Source of the DNA: Gp6-AA40 sp036742665
GTDB taxonomy: Bacteria > Acidobacteriota > Vicinamibacteria > Vicinamibacterales > UBA2999
Assembly: GCA_036742665.1 (NCBI GenBank)
Contig: DAINQP010000082.1
Span: forward strand, 1-22,483
Direction: 5' to 3'
Length of the DNA: 22,483 nt
This document shows positions 6,938 to 15,133 of the stretch, piece after piece (positions within the stretch are counted from its first letter, which is position 1; each line of letters begins with the position of its first letter). The translations under genes were made by a program, and so were the position numbers. The notes beneath the pieces are model-generated. The model worked only from the letters and a program-made list of their open reading frames with translations, was not told the DNA's origin and searched no databases.

Positions 6938-8132
6938 GGGGAGGTATGGCTGTCTTTCGCGGTGGATTGAAGAACGGTGTAGGGACCACTTTCGCGGCGA
7001 CGAAGTGACGCGCACCTTCGACCGTAATCTCGAAGTCGACGCGCGCACCAACTTCGTAGTACGGCCGGTCGATCGTTGCGAGCGCGATGAGTCGCTTCAG
7101 GGTCGGCGACCACGCGGTGGTCGTCGCGCGTCCAATCTGCTTGCTGCCGCGCACGATTGGCACGGCCACACGCGAGGTAGCGGCCGGGGCCACCGGCGCC
7201 AATCCCTTTTTCTCGTACCGCGCTTCCACCTCGGACCACTCGATCTCCAAACCAACGATCTGGCGACGCGGGCCGCGTCGACGTTCTTCGGCAAGCGCGC
7301 TGCGGCCAACGAACGGCCCCTTGTCGAGCGCGACCAGGCGCGACAGGCCCATTTCGTACGGCGAGTATCGCTGCGAGGGAATCAGTGCTTTGCGGCTGCC
7401 AACGTAATCCACATCGAGCAGGAGCAAGCCGGCTTCGGTGCGTGCGACGTCCAGCGCGAGCATGCCCGCCGGCTTCAGCTCGAACGCCTGTCCCGCGCTC
7501 ATCAGCGCGTCCCATACGTCCAGAGCCCGTTCGCTTGGCATCCAGATCTCGTAGCCGAGGTCGCCGGTGTAGCCAGTCCGGGAGATGTCCACCGGCACGC
7601 CGGCTATGCGCCCGTGCCTGACGCGGAAATACCGCAGCGTGTCGATGTTGGCGTCGGCCGCCGCACGCAGGACGCGTGCGGCCATCGGTCCCTGCAGGGC
7701 CAGCGCCGCCGTCGTCTCCGATACGTCCTCGATGTCCACGCGGAGGCCGGTCGCGTTCTGCGTGATCCATCGCAGCGTCGGGTCGGCCGATGTCCAGCGA
7801 AACCGCTGTTCATCGAGCCTCGACACCGTGCCATCGTCGATGACCAGACCTTGCTCATCGCACCACGGTGTGTAGAACACCTGGCCGACGTCCATCGCGC
7901 GCAGGTCGCGTGTGATCACGCGATCGACAAGACGTGAGGCATCGGGGCCGGTCACGACATACTTGAACAGCGGCGAAATATCGATCAACGCCGCGGCGTT
8001 GCGAATCGCGTTGTACTCGTGCTCATGGTGCGTTTCATAGGTACTGACGGTGTAGTACCCGGACCAGTCGCGGTAGCTGAGCGACTCACACAAGGCGAAG
8101 GTGCGTTCGTGGAAGGGCGTCCCGATCGGCAC
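6930..8132 (-). CDS. GcvT-like aminomethyltransferase family (folate-dependent) protein
   Basis: A 400-residue protein of the T-protein/aminomethyltransferase fold, which moves a one-carbon unit from an amine- or methyl-carrying substrate to tetrahydrofolate. Visible features are ALIDISPLFKYVVTGPDA at about 48-65, DEQGLVIDDGTV at about 92-103 with the Asp expected to contact folate, LALQGPMA at about 144-151, and SRTGYTGDLGYEIW at about 184-197. The C-terminal barrel domain is present. The gcvH and gcvP partners of glycine cleavage are absent from the window, so a dedicated demethylase or other folate enzyme is as likely as true GcvT. The start is a GTG at 8132 with no Shine-Dalgarno, only 8 bp after a TATAAT box, so the transcript may be leaderless. 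It heads a four-gene minus-strand run. Confidence 0.85.
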   Translation of the reverse strand: MPIGTPFHERTFALCESLSYRDWSGYYTVSTYETHHEHEYNAIRNAAALIDISPLFKYVVTGPDASRLVDRVITRDLRAMDVGQVFYTPWCDEQGLVIDDGTVSRLDEQRFRWTSADPTLRWITQNATGLRVDIEDVSETTAALALQGPMAARVLRAAADANIDTLRYFRVRHGRIAGVPVDISRTGYTGDLGYEIWMPSERALDVWDALMSAGQAFELKPAGMLALDVARTEAGLLLLDVDYVGSRKALIPSQRYSPYEMGLSRLVALDKGPFVGRSALAEERRRGPRRQIVGLEIEWSEVEARYEKKGLAPVAPAATSRVAVPIVRGSKQIGRATTTAWSPTLKRLIALATIDRPYYEVGARVDFEITVEGARHFVAAKVVPTPFFNPPRKTAIPPLA

Positions 8133-8173
8133 AACTCGGGATTATATGATTCGCACCGGACGGAGGCGGATGG
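8133..8173. promoter_or_regulatory. 41-bp divergent promoter region with overlapping -10 boxes
   Basis: The minus strand carries TATAAT at 8146-8141, leaving 8 bases to the GTG at 8132, which predicts a leaderless mRNA. The plus strand carries TATGAT at 8145-8150 and then GGAGG at 8162-8166, seven bases before ATG 8174. The two -10 elements overlap, so the two promoters would compete for polymerase. The boxes are by eye only; -35 elements were not resolved. Confidence 0.55.
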
Positions 8174-8995
8174 ATGAAGACCCTGAAGGTGGTCTCGCGA
8201 GAATACAAATTGATGCTGCAGCCAACGAAATTCGCGGGCCCCGAGCAGCATCTGCTTGCCGTCGCCGGCGAGCTCTGGGAAGAGCTCGCCGGTGCGATCG
8301 CACCGTTCGTCGTCCGCGCAGATGGTGCGCTCGATACGATCAGCAAGCACCGGCTGGTTTCGTTCCTCGACAGCCCGGCGCGGCACCTGTGGGTAGGTGG
8401 CTATGTGCTTCGCCTTCGCCGCACCCTCGAAGGCTCACGACCGGAGGTCACGCTCAAGTTTCGACATCCCGATCGTTACGTGGCCGAGTCCCGCCAGATG
8501 AAGAGCCGCCGCATTCGCGCAACGATCAAGTTCGAAGAGGACATCAAACCACCGTTCACCTCGCTCTACGGTTTCTCCACGAGGGGACGTGTCGGTCGAA
8601 AGAACGTGCCGGAGACGCTCGCCGCGGCTTACGTGTTCTTCCCCGATCTCCCGAAGCGGCTCGGCAAGATCACCGGCAACCCGAGGCTGCGCGCCGTCAA
8701 CAAATTCACGGCTCGCGAAATGGTCCTGACTGGTCCCATTTTGACGATTGGAACCAAGCCGAGGGTCGAGATCGAGTGTGCGCTGATTGTCTGGTACCAC
8801 CATCAGCGGAAGACCAATGCTCCAGTGGCGGTCGAGTTCAGTTTTCGATATGGCAATACCAGCGGGAGGTATACGGGAAAGATCGCGAGACGCGCCTACA
8901 ACATCTTCGAGACCCTTCAGCAGCACCTTCCCGGCTGGCTCGATACGAATACGACCACGAAGACCGCGCTCGTGTTTGGCTGCGGTCACTCCTGA
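8174..8995 (+). CDS. CYTH-like (triphosphate tunnel fold) protein, function unknown
   Basis: A 273-residue soluble protein with no signal peptide. I do not recognise a named gene, but its pattern resembles the CYTH/triphosphate tunnel metalloenzyme fold. The N-terminal strand SREYKLML is reminiscent of the ExExK strand, with only part of that motif kept. Next come RLVSFLDSP and VGGYVLRLRRTLEG followed by EVTLKFRHPDR at about 80-105, a KFEEDI strand at about 118-123, EIECALIVWY at about 201-210, and an acidic/aromatic pair of strands VAVEFSFRYG. The C-terminus TNTTTKTALVFG is also typical of such folds. Family members hydrolyse or bind polyphosphates or nucleotide triphosphates; catalytic competence here is uncertain because the first motif is weak. 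The ATG has a good GGAGG site. The stop overlaps the convergent ADOP gene by 10 bp. Confidence 0.85.
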   Translation: MKTLKVVSREYKLMLQPTKFAGPEQHLLAVAGELWEELAGAIAPFVVRADGALDTISKHRLVSFLDSPARHLWVGGYVLRLRRTLEGSRPEVTLKFRHPDRYVAESRQMKSRRIRATIKFEEDIKPPFTSLYGFSTRGRVGRKNVPETLAAAYVFFPDLPKRLGKITGNPRLRAVNKFTAREMVLTGPILTIGTKPRVEIECALIVWYHHQRKTNAPVAVEFSFRYGNTSGRYTGKIARRAYNIFETLQQHLPGWLDTNTTTKTALVFGCGHS

Positions 8996-11622
8996 CGCAG
9001 CGCAGTCACAGGGTTCAGCGATGCCACGCGGATCGCAGGAATCAGGCACGCGGCGAACGCCAGCATCAGGAGCATCGCAGCCACCAAGACATAGATCGAC
9101 AGGTCCGGCCGCCCGCCGATTGGCAGCGTCCCGAAGGCGATGAGCAGCTGTTCGGTGGCGAACGCGCCAAGCATCAGACCGAACACTGCGAGCCATGCCC
9201 CGCGACGCAGGACCAAGCGTCCGAGGCCGGCCGGATTCGATCCGAGTGCAAGGCGCACGGCGAACTCACGCATGCGGGCGGTGACGGTATACGACATCAC
9301 GCCGAACAACCCGATCGCCGCGAGCACGAGGGCAAGGGTCGCGAACATCGTGATAAGCCATCCATAGAGGTTCAGCTCCCACATCGAATCTGCGAGCACG
9401 TCGTTCATTGTCTTCACGTTGAAGATTGCGAGACGCGGATTGACCTCGCGGACGGCGGCGCGAATCTGTCCGGTCAGCGCCTCCGGCGGCTCGTCCGTGC
9501 GCACAACGAGCGACATTCCGATATCGCTCGCCGCCGTGACGTTCTGTGCCGCCGGGTAGAAGATCTCCGGTTCCGCTGGACGATCGAGCCCGGCCTGACG
9601 CACGTCGCGGATAACGCCAACGATGGTGCCGCGATCGAGATCCACTCCGATCGGATCCTCGTCAGGAAGATAGCGCCGCACCAACGCCTCGTTGACCACG
9701 ATCACCCTCGGCGCTGCCTCGTCGTCATAGGCGGTGAATTCGCGGCCGCGAACCACGCGTATACCCATCGCCCGGAAGTATCCAGGGGTGACATAACGCA
9801 ATCCGGCGAGCGCACGGCTTGGCGTTGGACGGCCGAGCACGCGAAAGTCGGCGTTCCAGCCCCAGTTCTGAAGCGGCACGAGCTGCGTCAGGCCGGCGCC
9901 GCGGACGCCGCTCAGCGCCGCAACGCGCTGCTCGATCCCGTAGTAATCCGCGGCCTGTGTTCGAGGAGTGAGATGAAGCGTCAGCACGTTCTCGGTGACA
10001 ACACCCGACGGCACCGATCGTAGACGGACGGCCTCACGCGCGACGAGCGCCGCTCCAATGGCGAGCACGAACGCGAGCGACACTTCGACAATGACGAGTC
10101 CATCCCGGACGCGGGCGTATGTCCGTCCCATCGTGGCGTGACCGGACTGTTTCGCAAGTTGGCCGCTCGCGCGCGATGCCGCGTAGGCACCAACGATGCC
10201 TACGACGACTGCGATCGCGATGCAGGCGGCCAACAGCAACGCGAAAACGCGCCAATCGAGCGTGACTTCGTGAGCGCGCGGAATCTTCGCAGCGCCAAGT
10301 GTGAGGAGTACGTTCGTGCCCCATATCGCCATCAGCGCTCCGCCGCTTCCACCTGCGAGCGACACAGTCAGTCCTTCCACAAGGAACTGGCGAATGAGTC
10401 GTGACGTTCCGGCACCGAGGGCGGTGCGGGTGACAAGCTCACGAGCGCGAACCGTCATCCGCGCCAGCACGAGATTGGCCATGTTCGCACACGCCGCCGC
10501 GAGAACGAGTCCAACGGCTCCGAGCAGAATCCACAGCGACCGGCGAACCGGTTCGATCACTTCTTCGGCTAGCGGCATCACGCGCACGCCAACCCGTCGT
10601 CCGACGCTCGCATAATGCTCGTCCTCGACGCGTTGGGCGATCACGCGGAGCTCCGCGGCTGCAGCGTCGACCGACACGCCTGGTTTCAGTCTGGCCGTGA
10701 CGCGCTCACGGCGTCGCGGCACGTTGTTTGACAGGGGCGGCAGTGGCGGAGACGGTACCCAGACGTCGGTCCGCGATTCCGGTAGCGCCCCGTCCAGCAG
10801 CGATGCGGCACCGTACGGGAACTGAAATCTTTCCGGCATGACGCCGATCACCGTGAACGGCCGTCCGTCGAGTGTCACCTTGCTGCCGACGAGTGAGGTG
10901 TCGCTGCCGAACCGGCGCTGCCACAACCCGCCGCTGATCACGACAACGTCCAGCGGATCGTCGGGACGAAATGTGCGGCCGGCGATCGGCTCGACGCCGA
11001 GCACTGAGAAGAACGTGCGATCGGCGGAAATGGCGGTCAGGCGTTCGGGACCTGCGGGACCGTCGAGATGCCTGGTGCCCAGGTCATATGCGGCAAATCC
11101 AGCAAACGTCGTGCTCTGTACCGCATACTGCGCCAGCTCGATCGTGCCCACTGGTCCATTCACCGCATCCGGCGAGGGCAGTCCAACGTCTGACGTGAAG
11201 TTCCGGCCGTAGACCTGCACCAGTCGATCCGGATTGGGAAACGGCAATGGACGCAGCAGCACACCATTGACGATGCTGAAGATAGACACTGTCGCGCCGG
11301 TCGCCAGCGCCAACGTCAGTACGACGGTCGCGGTGAAACCGGGACTCTTGCGCAACGTGCGAACAGCGAAGCGGACGTCCTGTCCAAGCTGTTCGAGCCA
11401 TCGCCAGCCCCACGCGTCGATGCTCTCCTCGCGCAGCCGCAGCGAATTGCCGAAGCGGCGTCGGGCAGTCGCACGCGCGTCCTCCGGCGACAGACCCGCC
11501 ACCTGCAGCCGATCGGCGCGCAACTCCATGTGGAGGCGCATCTCCTCGTCGAGACTGCGGTGCAACTGACCGCCGCGCAGCAGCGCGCGGAGACGCCGGC
11601 CGAGAGTGAAGAGGAATGACAT
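8986..11622 (-). CDS. ADOP-type ABC transporter permease (duplicated MacB/FtsX orphan permease)
   Basis: An 878-residue inner-membrane protein with the acidobacterial duplicated orphan permease layout. It begins with a soluble head, HRSLDEEMRLHMELRADRL through ARRRFGN (about 20-60). First transmembrane helix TVVLTLALATGATVSIFSIVNG leads into a MacB-type periplasmic core and a first FtsX three-helix block (LLGAVGLVLAAACANMANLVLARM). A second periplasmic core follows, and then a second FtsX block (ALVLAAIGLFGVMSYTVTARMREFAVR) ending in SLNPVTALRQE. MacB relatives couple ATP hydrolysis to periplasmic conformational change and export. No ATPase gene is beside it, as is usual for this group, so its partner is unknown. 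It starts 3 bp after the PadR stop and is probably regulated by it. Confidence 0.95.
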   Translation of the reverse strand: MSFLFTLGRRLRALLRGGQLHRSLDEEMRLHMELRADRLQVAGLSPEDARATARRRFGNSLRLREESIDAWGWRWLEQLGQDVRFAVRTLRKSPGFTATVVLTLALATGATVSIFSIVNGVLLRPLPFPNPDRLVQVYGRNFTSDVGLPSPDAVNGPVGTIELAQYAVQSTTFAGFAAYDLGTRHLDGPAGPERLTAISADRTFFSVLGVEPIAGRTFRPDDPLDVVVISGGLWQRRFGSDTSLVGSKVTLDGRPFTVIGVMPERFQFPYGAASLLDGALPESRTDVWVPSPPLPPLSNNVPRRRERVTARLKPGVSVDAAAAELRVIAQRVEDEHYASVGRRVGVRVMPLAEEVIEPVRRSLWILLGAVGLVLAAACANMANLVLARMTVRARELVTRTALGAGTSRLIRQFLVEGLTVSLAGGSGGALMAIWGTNVLLTLGAAKIPRAHEVTLDWRVFALLLAACIAIAVVVGIVGAYAASRASGQLAKQSGHATMGRTYARVRDGLVIVEVSLAFVLAIGAALVAREAVRLRSVPSGVVTENVLTLHLTPRTQAADYYGIEQRVAALSGVRGAGLTQLVPLQNWGWNADFRVLGRPTPSRALAGLRYVTPGYFRAMGIRVVRGREFTAYDDEAAPRVIVVNEALVRRYLPDEDPIGVDLDRGTIVGVIRDVRQAGLDRPAEPEIFYPAAQNVTAASDIGMSLVVRTDEPPEALTGQIRAAVREVNPRLAIFNVKTMNDVLADSMWELNLYGWLITMFATLALVLAAIGLFGVMSYTVTARMREFAVRLALGSNPAGLGRLVLRRGAWLAVFGLMLGAFATEQLLIAFGTLPIGGRPDLSIYVLVAAMLLMLAFAACLIPAIRVASLNPVTALRQE

Positions 11623-11625
11623 TTC

Positions 11626-11955
11626 TTACACCGCCTGCAGCACGCGGGCAATCGCGCCGGCAACGCGTAAATACTGCTGCTCTTCCGTGTCGAGTTGCTT
11701 CCGCCCCGCCCGAGTAATCTGGTAGTAGCGGGCGCGGCGGTTGCCGCCAGTCGTGCCCCACTCAGCGCTGACCCAGCCGTTGACGAGCATTCGCTGGAGT
11801 GCCGGATACAACGAGCCCTCTTCGACGACCAGTACCGACTCGGATGTGCGCTCGATAGATTCAGCGATCTCGAACCCGTGCAGCTCGCCGTTGCGAGCCA
11901 GCGTTCGCAGGATCAGGAGGTGCAGAGTGCCCGGCGGTATCGCGTCGCGTGCCAT
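11626..11955 (-). CDS. PadR family transcriptional regulator
   Basis: A 109-residue winged-helix protein of the small PadR subfamily. The core is GTLHLLILRTLARNGELHGFEIAESI, then VEEGSLYPALQRMLVNGWVSAEWG (recognition helix, about 45-67), the wing with GNRRARYYQITRAG, and a short C-terminal dimerisation helix. Such proteins generally repress the adjacent transporter gene and respond to small molecules; the effector here is unknown. It is the first gene of a two-gene unit with the ADOP permease, separated by only 3 bp. There is no Shine-Dalgarno before ATG 11955, and an inverted repeat lies just upstream, suggesting autoregulation. Confidence 0.95.
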   Translation of the reverse strand: MARDAIPPGTLHLLILRTLARNGELHGFEIAESIERTSESVLVVEEGSLYPALQRMLVNGWVSAEWGTTGGNRRARYYQITRAGRKQLDTEEQQYLRVAGAIARVLQAV

Positions 11956-11960
11956 GCTGA

Positions 11961-11975
11961 CATAGTCTGCCTATG
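11961..11975. promoter_or_regulatory. candidate PadR operator, inverted repeat CATAG-N5-CTATG
   Basis: Perfect 5-bp arms CATAG and CTATG are separated by five bases, starting 6 bp upstream of the padR-like start codon. On the minus strand it contains GACTAT, a possible -10 box six bases before the ATG. A bound repressor would therefore block the promoter of a leaderless padR-permease transcript. PadR sites in other species are also A/T-edged palindromes, but this one is inferred from position and symmetry only. Confidence 0.5.
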
Positions 11976-12078
11976 CAAGCGGAGGACCGCGACAGATTGA
12001 AGCAAATCAGGCACGGTCTTCGCGGGCAGGTGGCTTTGGCTGTGCGAGCGCGAACATAACCGTCCCGCGAACGGACAG

Positions 12079-12106
12079 GAATCAGGGGTCGGGAATCAGG
12101 AATCAG
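12079..12106. repeat. three-copy GGAATCAG short repeat
   Basis: GGAATCAG occurs at 12079-12086, 12092-12099 and 12099-12106 (the last two share one base). It lies between the padR start and the tldE stop, in a 147-bp gap with no gene. The third copy overlaps the tldE stop codon. No function is evident beyond simple-repeat expansion; the minus-strand reading is CTGATTCC. Confidence 0.6.
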
Positions 12107-13473
12107 ACGGCGTCCGACAGCGATGCGAAGTTGAAGTCGCGAACCCGGAGCGCCGGCATCAGCCGTCCCGCCTCGCTCGGCTCTGGCCGGCCGATGTCCT
12201 CGAGGCGGTTCAGCATCAGCAGCGGACTCTCGTTCCAGCGGAAGTTCTTCAGCGACCGCGTAATCTTGCCGTTCTCGATGAGGAACGTCCCGTCGCGTGT
12301 GAGACCGGTCTGCAGCACCGTGCGGGGATCGAGCGAGCGAATGTAGAAGAAGTGCGTGACGAGAATGCCGCGGGCGCAGCCGGCGATGATCTCCTCCGTG
12401 CTCTTGGTGCCGCCAGCGAGCGCGAGGCCGCCGGCGAGCGGACCACCGGTCGGACGCACACCCTGCTTCTCGGCCCAGAAGCGTGTGTAGGCGAGGTTCC
12501 GCAAGATCCCTCTTTCGATCCACACCATGCGACCGATCGGCAGTCCCTGCACATCAAACGGTGCAGCGAGCAAGCCGCGGTCGGTTGGATCGGAATACAG
12601 CGTTACGCGCTCATCGACGACCTTCTCGCCAATGCGGTTGCCGCCGCCCGCCTTCGAGAACGGGCTGCGTCCTTCGTCGGCGCTGCGCGCGAGCAACGCG
12701 TTGCCGAGCAGCGGAATCAGATCGTTGACTGCCTGCGGCTCGAGCACCGCGGTATACAACCCGGGCTCAATCGTTTGCGGCTTACGGCTGGCGACTGCTT
12801 TCTGCGCGGCGATGCGGCCGATCGAAGCCGCGTCGATGGCGTTCCAGTCGCGCGCGCCGGCGCGCGCCCAGCCGCTCCCGGTACCGTCGGGCGTCCGCGC
12901 CGTCACCGAGTAGTCGGCGTCGGTCGAACGGTGATACGCGAACAGACCTTTGCTCGTCGCCACCGCCGTCGCTCGCGCGTTCGCCTCGAGAAAGCCGGCG
13001 GTGAAGATCTCGCCGGCCGGTTTGCCGGCAGCCGTGGCCGCCGTCATCGTGCGGCGAACCGCCGAGGCACGCGCTTCAGGATCGAGATCCGCGGTGCTCT
13101 CGACGTAGGCGTTCACGCTGTGATACGTCTGCGCGCCGAGCTCTGGCATCAACTCGGGGTCTTCCGGAGACAGCCGCGCCAGTTGCATCGCCAGATCGAC
13201 GGTTCGCTTCAGCGACGCATCGTCAAGCACGTTCGTGGAGGATGAGGCCTGCCGCTTTCCGATCGCGACCGTGATCGTCAGCACGGTGTCGGTAACGCCG
13301 CCCGATGTCGTGATGCGCGCGTCCGCAAATCGCGTGTTCCCACTCCACCGGCTGACGATCAGCACCCGCGTCTGATCGGCCGTACTCAGCGCCAGCACAC
13401 GATCGGCCAGCGCCTTGGCCTGGTCGCGAGTCAGGAGCTGAGACGAGGCAGAGGACGGACCGGCCTGCGCCAT
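12103..13473 (-). CDS. tldE: TldE/PmbA-type subunit of a TldD/TldE protease
   Basis: A 456-residue member of the TldD/PmbA family. It has the N-terminal sensor-like domain (ALADRVLALSTADQTRVLIVSRWSGNTRFADARI). The C-terminal half includes PGLYTAVLEPQAVNDLIPLLG where the active subunit would carry HExxxH; no such motif is present, so this is the non-catalytic partner as in known TldD/TldE heterodimers. The segments SDPTDRGLLAAPFDVQGLP and GCARGILVTHFFYIRSLDPRT and the end of the chain are typical of the family. Such complexes degrade unfolded or modified peptides, for example microcin maturation and CcdA turnover in E. coli. The start overlaps the tldD stop by one base (TAATG). There is no signal peptide, unlike its partner. 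Confidence 0.92.
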   Translation of the reverse strand: MAQAGPSSASSQLLTRDQAKALADRVLALSTADQTRVLIVSRWSGNTRFADARITTSGGVTDTVLTITVAIGKRQASSSTNVLDDASLKRTVDLAMQLARLSPEDPELMPELGAQTYHSVNAYVESTADLDPEARASAVRRTMTAATAAGKPAGEIFTAGFLEANARATAVATSKGLFAYHRSTDADYSVTARTPDGTGSGWARAGARDWNAIDAASIGRIAAQKAVASRKPQTIEPGLYTAVLEPQAVNDLIPLLGNALLARSADEGRSPFSKAGGGNRIGEKVVDERVTLYSDPTDRGLLAAPFDVQGLPIGRMVWIERGILRNLAYTRFWAEKQGVRPTGGPLAGGLALAGGTKSTEEIIAGCARGILVTHFFYIRSLDPRTVLQTGLTRDGTFLIENGKITRSLKNFRWNESPLLMLNRLEDIGRPEPSEAGRLMPALRVRDFNFASLSDAV

Positions 13474-15092
13474 TACGAGCTCCGCGCCGTATTGAGGATC
13501 GTCACGTTCCTGAAGCGCGCCGGAACGCAGCCGTGACTGACCGAGTTGCTCTGGGAGGGCTCACCTTTGCCATCGTTGAACGCGCCGCCCATCCAGTACG
13601 ACGATTTGCCCCCGATCATGTCCATCGAGCGCCAGAACACCGGCGTGTTCGCCTGATAGGCGACGTCTCGCAGCATGCCGGCGATCTTGCCGTTGCGAAC
13701 CTCGTAGAACCCCTGCCCCGAGAACTGAAAGTTGTAGCGCTGATGATCGATCGACCACGAGCCGGTGTTCCGAATCAGGATGCCGCGCTCGGTCGCCGCG
13801 ACGATGTCGTTGACGCTGAGGTCCTTGTCGCCAGGCAGCAGCGAGATGTTGGGCATGCGCTGGAACTGCACCGCGTTCCACGACTCGGCGAACGAACACC
13901 CATGTGACCGGCTCACGCCGGTGAGCTTCTGAATGCGTGCGACCTGCTCGCGCGTGGTTTGGTAGTCCTTGAAGACACCCTTCTCGACGATCGGCCACTG
14001 ATCTGCCGGCACACCCTCATCGTCCCAGGCCACTCGACTGAGTGAACCCTCCTGGGTGCGGTCGGCCTGAATATTCATGATCGGCGGACCGTACTGCAGC
14101 TGGCCAATGACCTTCTCGGGTGGCGCCACAAAGCTCGTGCCCGCATAGTTCGCTTCCTCTCCGATGGCGCGATCGAGCTCGGTAGGATGGCCGATCGACT
14201 CGTGAATCGTCAGCCAGAGATTGGTCGGCTCGAGAATCAGATCGTACTGACCGGCCTGCACGCTCTTCGCCGTCAGCTTCTCGGCGGCCAGCGACGCCCA
14301 GCGCTCGGCGTTGACCGGCATGTTCAGCGACTCGATGTACTCCCAGCCGGCGCCGCGCGGCGCGAGCTCTTCTTCGTAGCTCTGAAAGTCGCCGTTGCCG
14401 ATGGCCGTTGCCGAAAAGTCCGGCCCGACGCGGATCATCGTCTGAGTGACGTTCGTGCCTTCGGATGTCACGAGCGTCTTCACCTCGCGAAGCAGGGCGA
14501 GGCTGCTGTTGACGAACCGGACGTTCGCCACCTTCAACGCCGCTTCGTTGGTTGCCAGCAGGAGCGCAATCTTGTCTTCGAGTGGTACCTCGAGCGGGTC
14601 GCGCGTGATCGGCGTGATCCACGTGCCGCTGACTGGCTTGACCGGGGCGAGTTCGACGCGGCGTGCCTGCACCGCACGCGCGGCACGTGACAGCACGACC
14701 GCTTCCACCGCCGCGGCCCGTGCGCCGGCGCGTGTCATCACGCCGGTCGCTGCGAATCCCCACGAGCCGTTGACCAGCGTCCGCACGCCAAGTCCGTACG
14801 ATTCGTTATCGCTGACGCTGAGCACCTGTCTCTCGCGCGTCGCGACACTCTGACGACGATAGCGGCCGATGCGCACGTCTGCATAGGACGCACCCGCGCC
14901 GCGTGCGGCGTTGAGCGCTTCGTTGGCAAGATCGATCACGGCCGTATCGGCCGCCGGAGGGGGCAACGTCTGGCCGGCCGCCGGCGCGATGCGCGCGTCG
15001 GCACCGACGTCTACAGCCAGACACTTTCCTACCGCGAGCGCGGCTGCCGTCGAGGTCGTGGCCTTGATGAAATCGCGTCGTGTGGGTGACAT
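13473..15092 (-). CDS. tldD: TldD-type metalloprotease with twin-arginine signal
   Basis: A 539-residue catalytic member of the TldD family. The N-terminus MSPTRRDFIKATTSTAAALAV is a clear Tat signal with the RR at residues 5-6, so export of the folded protein is predicted. The zinc motif HESIGH is at about 297-302, and a Cys at about 522 near the C-terminus (SHGCVPARF) is a candidate additional ligand. Other family parts are LVTSEGTNVTQTMIRV, EEANYAGTSFV and WSIDHQRYNFQFSGQGFYEVRNGKIAGMLRD. An in-frame ATG at 15143 adds 17 residues, but the start at 15092 places the Tat motif near the N-terminus as usual. It is coupled to the following tldE by TAATG. The substrate is unknown; the family cleaves peptides in an extended form. 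Confidence 0.93.
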   Translation of the reverse strand: MSPTRRDFIKATTSTAAALAVGKCLAVDVGADARIAPAAGQTLPPPAADTAVIDLANEALNAARGAGASYADVRIGRYRRQSVATRERQVLSVSDNESYGLGVRTLVNGSWGFAATGVMTRAGARAAAVEAVVLSRAARAVQARRVELAPVKPVSGTWITPITRDPLEVPLEDKIALLLATNEAALKVANVRFVNSSLALLREVKTLVTSEGTNVTQTMIRVGPDFSATAIGNGDFQSYEEELAPRGAGWEYIESLNMPVNAERWASLAAEKLTAKSVQAGQYDLILEPTNLWLTIHESIGHPTELDRAIGEEANYAGTSFVAPPEKVIGQLQYGPPIMNIQADRTQEGSLSRVAWDDEGVPADQWPIVEKGVFKDYQTTREQVARIQKLTGVSRSHGCSFAESWNAVQFQRMPNISLLPGDKDLSVNDIVAATERGILIRNTGSWSIDHQRYNFQFSGQGFYEVRNGKIAGMLRDVAYQANTPVFWRSMDMIGGKSSYWMGGAFNDGKGEPSQSNSVSHGCVPARFRNVTILNTARSS

Positions 15093-15115
15093 GCAGGTCC
15101 AGCGCCTATCTTCAC

Positions 15116-15133
15116 CCTCGAGTTCGTTCGAGG
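15116..15133. promoter_or_regulatory. inverted repeat in the tldD / oxidoreductase divergent gap
   Basis: CCTCGA at 15116-15121 and TCGAGG at 15128-15133 flank a 6-base loop, between the divergent tldD (start 15092) and FAD oxidoreductase (start 15160). Beside it is TATTAC at 15143-15148 on the plus strand, read as TAATAT at 15147-15142 on the minus strand, a possible shared -10 region. It could be an operator serving both genes; this is inferred from symmetry and location only. Confidence 0.4.

Noticed and set aside
6930..8132. Part of a glycine cleavage operon
   Set aside because: Neither gcvH nor gcvP is adjacent, and the downstream genes are a transporter, DoxX and an FAD dehydrogenase, so a full glycine cleavage system is not supported.
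8101..10023. 640-codon open frame on the plus strand opposite the ADOP permease
   Set aside because: It is rich in Arg/His/Gln, has no recognisable domain, runs over the CYTH-like gene in another frame and lies antisense to a clear permease. This is expected from high GC third positions.
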